Made by a program: the position numbers and the translations under genes
Notes under the pieces: model-generated
The model's database searches: none
What the model saw: the letters and a program-made list of their open reading frames with translations, nothing else
What the model was told of the DNA's origin: nothing
NCBI GenBank assembly: GCA_036873755.1
Contig: JAVTVY010051708.1
Span: 214,241 to 278,240 of the forward strand
Direction: 5' to 3'
Origin: Hanleya hanleyi
Taxonomy: Eukaryota > Mollusca > Polyplacophora > Lepidopleurida > Hanleyidae
Length of the DNA: 64,000 nucleotides
Shown here: piece after piece, positions 10,556 to 21,561 of the stretch
How the letters are laid out: every line of letters starts with the position of its first letter
Numbering within the stretch: the stretch's first letter is position 1

Positions 10556-11190
10556 TATCACCTAGGTGGAAATTATTCTCACCCGGGTGATATTATTATC
10601 ACCTGGGTGGAAATTATTCTCACCTGGGTGGAAATTATTCTCACCTGGGTGGAAATTATTTTCACCTGGGTGATATTATTATCACCTGGGTGGAAATTAT
10701 TCTCACCTGGGTAGAAATTATTCTCACCTGGGTGGAAATTATTTTCACCTGGGTGATATTATTATCGCCTGGGTGGAAATTATTCTCACCTGGGTGGAAA
10801 TTATTTTCACCTGGGTGATATTATTATCACCCAGGTGATATTATTATCACCTGGGTGGAAATTATTCTCACCTGGGTGGAAATTATTTTCACCTGGGTGG
10901 AAATTATTTTCACCTGGGTGATATTATTATCACCTGAGTGGAAATTATTCTCACCTGGGTGGAAATTATTCTCACCTGGGTGGAAATTATTCTCACCTGG
11001 GTGGAAATTATTTTCACCTGGGTGATATTATTATCATCTGGGTGGAAATTATTTTCACCTGGGTGGAAATTATTTTCACCTGGGTGATATTATTATCACC
11101 TGGGTGGAAATTATTATCACCTGGGTGGATATTATTATCACCTGGGTGGAAATTATTCTCACCTGGGTGGAAATTATTCTCACCTGGGTA
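10556..11190 (+). repeat. Left arm array of the foldback element
   Basis: About 33 tandem units built from CACCTGGGTG plus an 8-10-base AT spacer (GAAATTATTCT, ATATTATTAT). CACCTGGGTG is a near-palindrome containing the E-box CACCTG. Apparent ORFs here are repeat artefacts. Confidence 0.95.
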
Positions 11191-12159
11191 GAAGGAGTTT
11201 GCATGAAACAACGGAGTGAACGGCGCTGGTATAGGATGCATTCCACACCTAAATGATGTGCGGTTAAAAATAGACATGGGTTCGGGTCTTCGGCCTTAAA
11301 TATATGTGAAATCTTTAAGAAAACCCCTGTAAAATTATATATTTTCCGAATGGGCACACTCATGCCATTATTCCAGGAGGCAAGTGAGCTATTGAAATTG
11401 AAAATGAAAGACCAGCAATCCTTCTTAAACCTTCTTCAACTTTTCTGAAAAACTCCTTAAAATATATGAAAATGTGTCAAATTCTACCCGCAACTCATCT
11501 TAGCTTGCTAAGGGCATTTCACGTTTCACTTAACACTACCCTTAGATTACCACTGTGATTCGGCATGTATTTCACACGGCGTCATCTATCTAGACGGAGA
11601 TAATCGAGTTCGAAAGTTGTTCCCAAAGCATGAGGTCAAATGTTGGCGGGCCCCATTTAAACGAGCCAATGAAATTATCTGTAATCAAATATTTCTCAGA
11701 CGTGCAGAGATGTCACTTTCACGAGGCGCAAGACTGGGGAGTCTACGCGAGACCAAAACGAAGTTGTGCGAATTAGCTATTTTATTTCTGACTCTAGTGG
11801 AGCATGCTTCTTTGTTAAATCATATTACAAACGGCCTAACATATTTGAAAACAAAATAAAATCGGCGACAGATCACAGGAAAATGATATGCTTTTTATTT
11901 CGTGATGGGGGCACTTCGAGGCCCACCATGGGATCGTTTCAATCGATCGCTTTCTGGAGGTGTGTCTTCGTTGAATGAATGTGATTGCACCGATGTCGGA
12001 TGTAACGGGACCAGTCGGATGTGACCATTTGGGAAACGCCCTATTACACGCAGATAGCATCCGTTACCGCATGGCTTCGAGCAGAAGTTTCTGCGTATGA
12101 TCGTGCCATGCGTTCGGATGATGCCCGCAACCCAGAGAAAACGTACGAAATGATTTTTA

Positions 12160-12230
12160 GCCCACCATCATCAGATGGTGGGCTGTTCAAATCACTTTTC
12201 GTCCGTGGTCCGTCGTCCGTCAGTCAGTCC

Positions 12231-12262
<32 letters not shown>

Positions 12263-12268
12263 GTCCGT
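12160..12268 (+). repeat. Hairpin plus GTCAGTCC simple repeat heading the 157-bp array
   Basis: AGCCCACCATC and GATGGTGGGCT form an 11-bp perfect stem with a 4-base loop (12161-12186). It is followed by TTCGTCCGTGGTCCGTCGTC and a GTCA/GTCC run. The same header without the left stem arm occurs at 19825. Confidence 0.8.
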
Positions 12269-12284
12269 AAACAATTCTTGTTAC

Positions 12285-14165
12285 CGCGATTTCTCAGGAA
12301 CTACTGCATGGATCTTTTTCAAAGTTGGTGCACAGGTTCCCCTTGGGGTCTAGTTGTGCAAGAAACCTTTTCTGGTCCGATTCGAAAATCCAATATGGCC
12401 ACCAGGCGGCCATCTTGGATTTCCCCATGAAACCTTGTTACCGCGATTTCTCTGGAACTACTGCATGGATCTTTTCCAAATTTGGTACACAGGTTCCCCT
12501 TGGGGTCTAGTTGTGCAAGAAACCTTTTCTGGTCCGATTCGAAAATCCAATATGGCCACCAGGCAGCCATCTTGGATTTCCCCATGAAACCTTGTTACCG
12601 CGATTTCTCCGGAACTACTGCATGGATCTTTTCTAAATTTGGTACACAGGTTCCCCTTGGGGTCTAGTTATGCAAGAAACCTTTTCTGGTCCGATTCGAA
12701 AATCCAATATGGCCACCAGGCAGCCATCTTGGATTTCCCCATGAAACCTTGTTACCGCGTTTTCTCACGAACTACTGCATGGATCTTTCTCAAATTTGGT
12801 ACACAGGTTCCCCTTGGTGTCTAGTTGTGCAAGAAACCTTTTCTGATCCGATTCGAAAATCCAATATGGCCACCAGGCAGCCATCTTGGATTTCCCCATA
12901 AAAGCTTGTTACCGCGATTTCTCAGGAACTACTGCACGGATCTTTTTTCAAATTTGGTACACAGGTTCCCCTCAGGGTCTAGTTGTGCAAGAAACCTTTT
13001 CTGGTCCGATTCGAAAATCCAATATGGCCACCAGGCAGCCATCTTGGATTTCCACATGAAACTTTGTTCCTGCGATTTCTCAGGAACTACTCCATGGCTC
13101 TTTCTCAAATTTGGTACACAGGTGCCACATGGGGTCTAGTTGAGCAAGATACCCTTTCTCTTCCGATTCGAAAATCCAATATGGCCACCAGGCAGCCATC
13201 TTGGATTTCCACATGAAACTTTGTTCCTGCGATTTCTCAGGAACTACTGCATGGATCTTTCTTAAATTTGGTACACAGGTGCCACATGGGGTGTAGTTGA
13301 GCAAGATACCCTTTCTCTTCCGATTCGAAAATCCAATATGGCCACCAGGCAGCCATCTTGGATTTCCACATGAAACTTAGTTATCGCCATTTCTCAGTAC
13401 TGCATGGATCTTTCTCAAATTAGGTTCACAGATTCTCCTTAGGGTCTAGTTTTGCAAGATACCTTTTTCGGTCCCAATCGAAGATCCAATATGGCCAGAA
13501 GGTGGCCATCTTGGATTTCCCCATGAAACCTTGTTATCACGATTTCTCAAGAACTACTGCATGGATCTTTCTCAAATTTGATACACGGGTTCGCCTTGGG
13601 GTCTAGTTGTGCAAGATGCCTTTCCTGGTCCAATTCAAAAATCCAATTTGGCCACCAAGCAGCCATCTTGGATTTCCCCAAGAAACTTTATCGTCATTTC
13701 TCAGGAAGTACTGCATGGATCTTTCTCAAATTTGGTACACAGGTTCACCTTATGATCTAGTTGTGCAAGATACCTTTTTCGGTTCAAATTGAAAATCCAA
13801 TATGGCCACCAGGTTGTGCAAGATACATTTTCTGGTCCGATTCGAAAATCCAATATGGCCACCAGGCGCCCATCTTGGATTTCCCAATGAAACTTTGTTA
13901 TCGTGATTTCTCAAGAAGTACTGCATGGATCTTCCTCAAATTTGGTACACAGATTCCCCTTGTGGCCCAGTTGTGCAAGATACCTTTTTTGGTCAGATTC
14001 GAAAATCCAATATGGTTGCCAGGTGGCCATCTTGAATTTCTCCTTGAAACACTGTTATCTTGAATTCTCGGAAAATATTTCATGGATCTTTCTGAAATTT
14101 GGTACACAGGTCCCAGATGGGGCCTAGTTTTGCAAGATAGCTTTATCGGTCCGATTCGAAAATCC
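12285..14165 (+). repeat. 157-bp tandem array
   Basis: About twelve units. CATGGATCTTT recurs at 12308, 12465, 12622 and 12779, an exact 157-bp spacing, loosening to about 155 further right. Each unit contains ACTACTGCATGGATC, TTTGGTACACAGG and GGCAGCCATCTTGGATTTC. Related shorter blocks lie at 19870-20075 and 26685-27300. Open frames across it shift with the repeat and are not genes. Confidence 0.95.
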
Positions 14166-14932
14166 AATTAATACGGTATTCCCGAGTTCTAACCTTGCAT
14201 CACAAGAGTCGGTGGATCAAAAGGTGGGGCATATTCTATATAATGACTATAGAGAATATCCATATCTTCACCTTCCATATCAAGGAGTTCAAATAATTCG
14301 GAATTAAAATGTATTTAGTCCATGCAGTTGAAAGTGAACTGCCCCACCCTTTCGTCTGCCGGCGGGTCAGCTACATGAGGGACGTCACTCTTGTGACACA
14401 ATGTCACAACTCGACAACTGTAAACTACTGCATGTTTCGATCCATGGGAAATAATCAAGATCCAGACACTTTCAAATTCGAAGTTTCAGCATTACTGCGC
14501 GGACCGGATGCCTTCAGTATTAAACCATCTTACTATTTTCGAGCGTGTTATCTTAAAAGTATCTCAAACTAGTCCAGTAAACAGAACAGAATTAGCATTC
14601 GTTCCAAGTTATAAAATCTTAAATATGCCAAAGTGTTAAAGAGATTTTTCTTCGCTTCCAGTACCAAATGATGACACATGCAAAAAAATAAATAAAATTA
14701 AAATACTACAAAATGAAGACGAAGGATCCTCCGTACATGTACATTCACTTTCAGGCTAACTTTGCTTATTTCTCTTGTACTATAACAACCGACATAAGTT
14801 CAGTTTCTAGAAATCTTGAAACTTCTGAAACTTAGAAAGATTATATCTTGGTGTTTTCCAGTGTCCCTTTTTCGAACTTTTTCGCTCAGATTCGAAATTC
14901 TGTAAACAAAATTACAACTCAATCGTCTTAGT

Positions 14933-14992
14933 AACAATGGACAAAAAGATCCTCTTGTCATTGGCTTACAATTATCGGACAATGGTGGGCGC
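14933..14992 (+). repeat. 60-bp dispersed repeat, copy 1
   Basis: AACAATGGACAAAAAGATCC through ACAATGGTGGGCGC is repeated with one visible change at 28814-28873. The flanks are not obviously shared. Confidence 0.7.
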
Positions 14993-15469
14993 CAAGATCC
15001 TTCAGGATCTCTCGTCTTTTTATGTATGTTAAAGTGTTTCCCGTCCAAAGGACAATTTAAAATGGCAAAAAAAACAGGGGGTCGACCCACTCGTTTTTTG
15101 TAAAATTTTATCGCCATAAAGGGATCATCATTTTCGTTTCCCGAAAAAGTGAGGATTTTGGCCTGCCTGATATTCAATTCCGGAAACGATTAACTCCGTA
15201 GTGGCGCGTAGTTGAGACCAGCAAGCAACATTCTCGTCTCGCGATACTCCCTACTGCGAGAAAGAGTCTCACGGGTAAATGGGAGCCATCCCCCCAGTAG
15301 GCGGCGTATCCTGCTGATTCCGCCGAGTTAGAAGCGAATTGCTAAACATAACGTGGGCTATATAATTGGGAAATGACTCTTTCCGTTTCGGAACATATCA
15401 ATCACGAGCAAATTATTGTCGGTATGTATACTTGGCCGTGAAAGCGAGTTATCTAATACAGGAAGTAGT

Positions 15470-15627
15470 TCGCGGGTAGACACGGCTCTCTTTGAGAATG
15501 AATAGTCCCGGTCGAGCGAGTGATGTCATGCTGCCTCGCTTTTAGATTGGAGATTAAAAAATGTCACCAGTTTACATGAGAGTCGCTTTGGTCTCCCGCG
15601 GGTAGACACGGCTCTCTTTGAGAATGC
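15470..15627 (+). repeat. Direct repeat of ~30 bp
   Basis: CGCGGGTAGACACGGCTCTC plus TTTGAGAATG occurs at about 15470-15500 and again at about 15597-15627, about 127 bases apart. Function unknown. Confidence 0.7.
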
Positions 15628-15897
15628 AGCAAGCAAATGTTATATCTTCGTTTGAAGACGTGGTTACGTCCAGCAGGGTGATACTATAGATTTCAGTTAG
15701 TAGAAAGGGAAGAAGAATTACCATGCTGTCAAAAACAGGCGACCTTCCTTATTCTGAAATTAGGGCCATTTGTGCGAAACCGTGACCTAGTGTGGAGTGC
15801 ACCCATAGTGACAGTACGTCATGTACATGTACATACGGGCAATCTGTGGCCAAATTGACTATAATATTAATACAATAAAATGAAAATATATAATGAT

Positions 15898-16327
15898 TTT
15901 CACCCAGGTGAGAATAATTTCCACCCAGGTGATAACAATATCACCCAGGTGAAAATAATTTCCACCCAGGTGATAATAATATCCACCCAGGTGAGAATAA
16001 TTTCCACCCAGGTGATAATATTATCACCCAGGTGAAAATAATTTCCACCCAGGTGATAATAATATCCACCCAGGTGAGAATAATTTCCACCCAGGTGATA
16101 ATATTATCACCCAGGTGAAAATAATTTCCACCCAGGTGATAATAATATCCACCCAGGTGAGAATAATTTCCACCCAGGTGATAATATTATCACCCAGGTG
16201 AAAATAATTTCCACCCAGGTGATAATAATATCCACCCAGGTGAGAATAATTTCCACCCAGGTGATAATAGTATCACCCAGGTGAAAATAATTTCCACCCA
16301 GGTGAGAATAATTTCCACCTAGGTGAT
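15898..16327 (-). repeat. Right arm array of the foldback element, with higher-order repeat
   Basis: The same unit as the left array but inverted (CACCCAGGTG). Four spacer variants follow in fixed order, and the word GTGAGAATAA recurs at 15991, 16074, 16157 and 16240, an exact 83-bp higher-order period. Confidence 0.95.
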
Positions 16328-16388
16328 AATGCAAAAATAAAAATACAAAATTAAAAAAATATCAATGTCACTTATGAGCCACCGTAGG

Positions 16389-16745
16389 AACCCACCTTGA
16401 TTACAGAAATTTAGTGAAGAATATACCAACTGAGTGGCAAAAATAATATCCCGTGAACTTGATAGCATTCCAAAACTTCCAATATTTCAATTATATTTGA
16501 AAGTTCGTGCAAGGCCCTGGAAGGGATGTAGAAGTTTCTATGATGTTTTGGAGTGAGATTCAAACGTAAATCCAATATGTATTGAAAGGATGGAAAATTA
16601 TCTTCAAACAGAAAACAGGTCGAACTGGGAAGATATAGTTTTAACAGTTTTTAAATGTGCCACCTGCATTAACCTTAGAGATATGCAATATCACCAACTA
16701 CACCGGACCATTACAACTACATCATTCCTATTCAACATAGCTGTA
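16389..16745 (+). pseudogene. L1-like LINE ORF2 relic, part 2
   Basis: Continues the L1 relic interrupted at 10494: KFSEEYTN, then ARPWKGCRSFYDVL, and at 16590-16745 RMENYLQTENRSNWEDIVL and MQYHQLHRTITTTSFLFNI, which fit the C-terminal W..I...FQY.i.HR...T..fLf.i segment of L1-like ORF2. It is cut at 16746 by a MITE. Confidence 0.7.
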
Positions 16746-16995
16746 CTCTCAAAAATAATTAGATTGAGATTTCAATCTATCAGATTGAAATTAGTGACCA
16801 ATCTATTCGATTGAATATTCCATCTATTAGATTGAAAATTTCAATCTAGTACAATCTAGTACATAGAATTTTCTATCTACAGGAGATTCATTTTATCGTT
16901 TTCAATCTATTAGATTGAATATTGTCAATCAAATTGAAGATTGGTCACTAATTTCAATCTCATAGATTGAATTTCAATCTAATTATTTCAGAGAG
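16746..16995. mobile_element. MITE with TCAATCTA-rich inverted repeats
   Basis: A 250-bp sequence from CTCTCAAAAATAATTAG to its inverse ending in GAGAG, flanked by TA on both sides (16744-16745, 16996-16997). The arms of ~50 bp (AATTAGATTGAGATTTCAAT ... ATTAGTGACCAATC) are nearly perfect inverted repeats, and the middle holds further ATTAGATTGA words. The TA duplication suggests mobilisation by a Tc1/mariner-like enzyme. It sits in the L1 relic. Confidence 0.8.
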
Positions 16996-17197
16996 TAATT
17001 GCTGATGGATAACCAGTAATATTGTGAGCTGAATGCCGTAACGATTGAACAGTTAATTGTAAAATAAAAAATAAAAGTCATGTTACCGTACAGACAGATA
17101 TTCTGACTGCATTCCTCTCCGAAAACATCAAAGAGCGACACATGTTATATTCTGTATCTCAGCCACGCTTCTATTGTGGTCATCAATGACTGTGAAG

Positions 17198-17876
17198 GTG
17201 TGGGAGAACGGTCCAGACGTGCAATAACCTACACTCTATCCTGACTTGTGCGGGAGAACGGTCCAGACGTGCAATAACCAACACTCTATCCTGACTTGTG
17301 TGGGAGAACGGTCCAGACGTGCAATAACCTACACTCTATCCTGACTTGTGTGGGAGAACGGTCCAGACGTGCAATAACCTACACTCTATCCTGACTTGTG
17401 TGGGAGAACGGTCCAGACGTACAATAACCTACGCTCTATCCTGGCTTGTGTGGGAGAACGGTCCAGACGTCCAATAACCTACACTCTGTCTTGACTTGTG
17501 TGGATGAACGGTCCAGACGTGCAATAACCTACACTCTATCTTGACTTGTGTGGGAGAACGGTCCAGACGTGCAATAACCTACACTCTATCCTGACTTGTG
17601 TGGGAGAACGGTCCAGACCTGCAATAACCTACACTCTGTCCTGAATTGTGTGGATGAACGGTCCAGCCGTGCAATAACTTACACTCTATCCTGACTTGTG
17701 TGGAAGAACAGTCCAGACGTGCAATAACCTACACTCTGTCCTGACTTGTGTGGGAGAACGGTCCAGCCGTCCAATAATTTACACTCTATCCTGACTTGTG
17801 TAGGAGAACAGTCCAGACATACATTAACTTACACTCTATCCTGACCTGTGTGGGAGAACAATCCAGACATTCTATC
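17198..17876 (-). repeat. 50-bp minisatellite derived from an exon-intron boundary
   Basis: 13.6 units with an exact 50-bp period (GTCCAGACGT at 17211, 17261, 17311 and on). The last unit (about 17827-17876) is not intronic: it overlaps the end of exon F and its splice donor. On the minus strand each intronic unit repeats the exon end (TGTTCTCCCACA, CAGGATAGAGT) followed by GTAGGT, GTAAGT or a variant at the place of the true donor GTAAGT. Confidence 0.9.
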
Positions 17877-17937
17877 ACTGTCGCCTCCTCCGCTTGCCTC
17901 CAGTCGTAATCGGTGGAGGTCAGGAAGATTCTGTCAC
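17833..17937 (-). CDS. CEMIP-like: CEMIP-like gene, exon F
   Basis: A 105-nt exon from acceptor ...GGCCTATTAG to donor T|GTAAGT. It encodes DRIFLTSTDYDWRQAEEATV plus IECLDCSPTQVRIE. In the family this is the W.PGD...I.STDY....AEE...C..C.P.QV block; the PG is supplied by exon E. Enters and leaves in phase 1, matching exons E and G. Reading on past the donor meets an in-frame TAG in the next minisatellite unit, so failure to splice here would truncate the protein. Confidence 0.85.
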
Positions 17938-18811
17938 CTAATAGGCCGTACAATAAACACATTTATTAGTCCTATACCTCAAGTAAATACACAGATTTTC
18001 ATTGGATAAAAGCCTATCACATGGGACATTGTTTCTATGCTTTCCGCGCAGTTGTTGCATGCTGAGCCAAGAGTCGCCTCATATTGGGGACGCAAAACAT
18101 TTCACAGGTGAGGAAGTAAAGAGTGTTCTGTTAAGGCTTCGGTGAGGGAAATTGAGTTATGATTCAAGAAGCTTGCGTAATGGACTGAAATAAACTTGGT
18201 ACACGACGAAACTGTCTGAAACAACACCAAGAAAGTCCGGAATTGGTTAGTAAGAGGGGTGGGTGCCTCTCATTGCTCGAAACTGATGTACCGATATTTT
18301 GAAACATCTTTTGGCCCAAGGACGCAATTTTGATTCATTTTATCACCGTAGTATTATTCTCTATGAAACATTGGGTATAACAAAACAAATAGCACATGTT
18401 GTAGCGTGTCACGCCGCGATTTGTTAGCTCTCGAATGGGTATGTTCAACATCACATTTCTCGAGCTGACAAATCTTTGTGTTCCACTCTACCAAATGCAA
18501 AAATTGTATAACATGGCAGTGTGACTGACGTCACAGGACCTACGAAGTAGGGTAGGCATTAGGACTCCAACGCGCACTGAACTCTTGGAAATCCCCCCGC
18601 CCCAAGTTGAAATCCCGCCTATATCAAGATGGACACAGCCCAAGTCAGACTCACCAGTGATTTTCATCAAAAATCACCAGAAATGTTCATCAAAAGTAGG
18701 TCAGCTCAGAACTTGCTGGTAGCAGTCCCCTAATGCACCTTCATGCAAAAAAATCAAAGTTCTGATGTCAACGGTTCTCTTTACTTTGCCGACGAAAGGA
18801 TTCGGATGGAC

Positions 18812-18832
18812 TCACTCACTCACTCACTGACT
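18812..18832 (+). repeat. (CTCA)n microsatellite
   Basis: ACTCACTCACTCACTCACTG, possibly the remnant tail of a molluscan SINE. Confidence 0.7.
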
Positions 18833-19157
18833 ACCGGACAATTTGCAGATGGTAGCCTTCTTCGTAGGAATATGTCCCTTTCTTTATTCATTTTCCAAGA
18901 GAGGTAAGTCAAACTTTGAATGGATGGATGGATGGATTTACTCCATTGTGTGACAGTCATTACGTGTAAATGTAGACATTTTTATCTGCATTAAGCGTGT
19001 AGTGTAAAAAGAATATACCGTTAGGGCAGTATAAATTTTCGTTATGAATTCCGCTTGCAACAAGCAAGGAGACTTGCTTGGATACGGTTGTGGATGTCTG
19101 CCACGCAAATTGTTCCATCCAACAGTCTGGATGATGAACAACATGTTCTAGGAAATC

Positions 19158-19811
19158 CACAGTGACTTGGATGGCAGGGGGTGTCTTCGTCGATGTTGTT
19201 GTTGTTGTGATTATATATATATTTTATCAAGAATATAATTATTTCCCACCTTTTCATACACCACAATGACAGATGATATCATAAAAATGCTTTCTATACG
19301 CCCTACATCGATCTACATACCCCTCCTCTACTAGATCTCCATCTGTAATATCAAGAGAGGAGACTCCAATGTTAAAGAATTCGCCACGAATCCCTGTACA
19401 CGGTCCGCGGTAATACATTCTCCACGATATGGCTGGTTTCCAGTAACTGATACAAGACTTACCTCATGGCATTCCCCACGCCCGTTGAGTTTTCACCATA
19501 GTTCACGTCTACTCATCCATTTACTGTTGGTTGTCTGCAGACACCCGAATTCCCCCGTGTACCGGGATTCTTGGCGAAAGTCGGTATACGGCTTTAACAT
19601 TGGAGTTTCCTCACTTGATATTACAGATGGAGATCTAGTAGAGGAGGGGTATGCAGATCGATGTAGGTCGTATAGAAAGCATTTTTATGACATCCTCTGT
19701 CATTGTGGTGTATGAAAAGGTGGGAAATAATTATATTCTTGAAAAAAAAATTATATAATCACAACAACAACAACATCGGCGAAGACACCCCCTGCCACCC
19801 AAGTCACTGTG
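19158..19811. mobile_element. Inverted-repeat element with ~250-bp arms
   Basis: CACAGTGACTTGG at 19158 and its inverse ending at 19811 start arms that stay complementary to about 19412 and 19540, including a GTT/AAC microsatellite, ATAATTATTTCCCACCTTTT, and CTACTAGATCTCCATC. The loop is ~130 bp. No coding capacity; class unknown; no clear target duplication. Confidence 0.75.
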
Positions 19812-19824
19812 AGCAAATTATATT

Positions 19825-20075
19825 ATGGTGGGCTGTTCAAATCGCTTTTCGTCCGTGGTCCGTCGTCCGTGAGTCAGTTCGTCCGTAAACAATATTTGTT
19901 ATCGTGAATTCTCAGGAAGTACTGCATGTATCTTTCTCAAATTTGGTACACAGTTTCTCCGTGGTGTCTAGCAAGATATCTTTTCTGGTCCGTTTCGAAA
20001 ATTCAATATGGCCACCAGGCAGCCATCTTGGATTTCCCCATGAAACTTTGTTATAGTGAATTCTCAGTTGATATC
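19825..20075 (+). repeat. 157-bp family, short copy
   Basis: ATGGTGGGCTGTTCAAATCG then TTCGTCCGTGGTCCGTCGTC and about 1.3 units of the 157-bp repeat (ACTGCATGTATCTTTCTC ... CAGCCATCTTGGATTTCC). Same header and order as at 12160-14165. Confidence 0.85.
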
Positions 20076-20143
20076 TGGCCAGGGACATATCTGTTGTACA
20101 TCGCACTGGAAAGAAAAGCCATATCTCCACCACCCCTCGGCCG

Positions 20144-20461
20144 GTGCCGTGCAAGTTCGTTTCTCGAAACAAGTGCACCGAGATTTTCAGTAAGAAGAAG
20201 AATCTTCGAGGTAATGAGAAGTTTAAATCCATCTACATCAATGAGGATCTCACTCCTTGGAGAGCCAAGATGTTCAAGATGATCAGAGAGAGCAAGCGAC
20301 GTCGCTCAGTGTACATCAGGGATGGGAGAATCTTCCGTGTTAAAAATTCTGATGCCGCCGATGCTCATCCAACCGTCATCGACAATCCGGACGACCTGTT
20401 CCTCGTAGGTTCCGATGGTGATGTGTTTGCCACGTTGGGGCTTTCTACATCTGCGCTGTAG
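20144..20461 (+). pseudogene. LINE ORF1 C-terminal (FP-like) fragment
   Basis: FKSIYINEDLTPWRAKMFKM, then IRESKRRRSVYIRDGRIF, then DNPDDLF. This I-x-NE-x-LTP ... R-x-x-K ... G-x-I-F pattern is that of the baculovirus-FP-like domain in ORF1 of many invertebrate LINEs. Stop at 20459-20461. It directly precedes endonuclease and RT pieces, as ORF1 would. Confidence 0.55.
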
Positions 20462-20506
20462 GACAAATTAGGAAGCAGGAACACTAGTCATTCCCTAACG
20501 TGACAA

Positions 20507-21345
20507 GTGTCTCCCAAGATCAATGATGATCACTGTTATGCAGGATGGCCACCGTCTGATTTCGTGTGTAAGAATCATGCCATCAATATTGTCAATGGTA
20601 GGGTGGGCAATGATAGAAATGTTGGCGAGTTAACATGCAAGAGTGTTAGTTTGTTTGATCATGTTATTGCCTCTCTTCAATTGTTCTCGCACTTTAATAG
20701 CTTCAAGATATAACGTTTTAATGATGTATTTACTGATGCCCACTGCCCAGTCGAATTTAGCCTTAACTTTGCTCAGCCTGGTACTTCTGTCGATAAAGCT
20801 ATGATTGTACCTCATGCCATTGAACTCATTAAGAGGGAATAGGATTCTGATATTTTCATTAAGTATTCTTCAGCTGTTACGGATGAACAAACACAAGTAG
20901 ATGATATCCTAAAATGTCTTGACAATTTGTCTAGTTCTGAAGTTTGTGATACTGGTGAGGGGGTTGTTGATAAATTAGGAAGCTTCTTAACTGACACTGC
21001 TACTAAGGTAGGGGCATTTACACGTACTCATTTTACACTTGGTAATGTCGAACTTAAAGTAGTGTTTGACTATGTTTATCTTGGTGTCATGACCAATTAT
21101 AATGGCTCTTTTGCTAAAGCAAAGAAGAGACTGGCAGATCGGAGGTTTTACTCGCTTATGTATAAAATTCGTAAACTGAACCTCCCAATTGACATGCAAT
21201 TTGAACTTTTCGACTCTGTTGTTAAGTCAATTCTGTTATATGGCAGTGAGGTTTGGGGATGTGATGATTTTTCCTGTATTGAAAGATTTCATTAAAAATG
21301 TTATAAACAGGTTCTCGGGCTTGGAGTACGTACTCCCTCTCTGAT
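20507..21345 (+). pseudogene. LINE ORF2 remains: endonuclease end and RT thumb
   Basis: NGRVGNDRNVGELTCKSVSL resembles the end of an AP-like endonuclease, and DAHCPVEFSL its last motif. After a short unrecognised stretch the RT thumb follows: YVYLGVMTNYNGSFAKAKKR, then LNLPIDMQFELFDSVVKSIL and LLYGSEVWGCDDF. The whole central RT is missing, so this copy has an internal deletion plus several stops. It is CR1/L2-like by motif pattern, not certain. Confidence 0.7.
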
Positions 21346-21561
21346 GGTGTACCGGTTCTCGTCAGATCACCGAAGTTAAGCAGCGTTGAGCTCGGTCAAT
21401 ACTAGGATGGGTGACAGGGTGCTGTACTGCCTGGGCTGATCAGTGTCCAGGATAATAGGAACTGTGGACACTCTCGTGTTCTGGCACATGTAGGCACTGT
21501 CGTGATATGACTGAAAAAATGTTGAAAACGACGTTAAATCCTACTCACTCACTCACTCACT
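21345..21561 (+). mobile_element. 5S rRNA-derived SINE inserted in the LINE
   Basis: GTCAGATCACCGAAGTTAAG, then CAGCGTTGAGCTCGGTCAAT, ACTAGGATGGGTGAC and CTGCCTGGGCTGATC follow the order of the 3' two thirds of 5S rRNA including its internal promoter boxes. A unique body follows, then GACGTTAAATCCTACTCACT and a CTCA repeat tail. The LINE reading frame resumes right after, and similar bases flank it (CTGATGGTGTA before, CTTATGATGTA after), a probable ~11-bp target duplication. Confidence 0.8.

Larger units (their letters stand above)
10495..16388. mobile_element. Foldback element with tandem-repeat arms, inserted in L1
   Basis: The ends are inverted copies: CCTACGGTGGCTCATA at 10495 and its complement ending at 16388. 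They are followed inwards by a T-rich stretch, GCATTATCACC, then long arrays of an 18-20-bp unit in opposite orientation. An AA dinucleotide flanks both ends (10493-10494 and 16389-16390), possibly a 2-bp target duplication. The L1-like ORF2 that stops at the left end resumes at the right end, which confirms insertion. The 4.7-kb loop holds a 157-bp array (12285-14165) and otherwise no gene I recognise. The architecture resembles Drosophila FB elements; no transposase is seen. Confidence 0.8.

Noticed and set aside
10556..11363. ORFs rich in HPGENNFHPG and TQVKIIST repeats as a repetitive protein
   Set aside because: They are frame readings of the 18-20-bp E-box array; several frames on both arms give similar strings and the array is a foldback arm.
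12319..14167. Overlapping 60-110-codon ORFs (MCKKPFLVRFENPIWPPG and similar) as a gene family
   Set aside because: They repeat every 157 bp on both strands and follow the tandem unit, whose length is not a multiple of three.
15898..16327. CRISPR-like array of short repeats
   Set aside because: Repeats are too short, spacers are nearly identical to each other, and the setting is animal DNA with an inverted partner array.
17198..17876. 50-bp repeat as a CRISPR or a coding repeat domain
   Set aside because: No unique spacers; unit length is not a multiple of three and stops appear in the next unit; it is an exon-derived intronic minisatellite.
21345..21450. Functional 5S rRNA gene
   Set aside because: The 5' third is missing, the rest is diverged, and a SINE body with CTCA tail follows.
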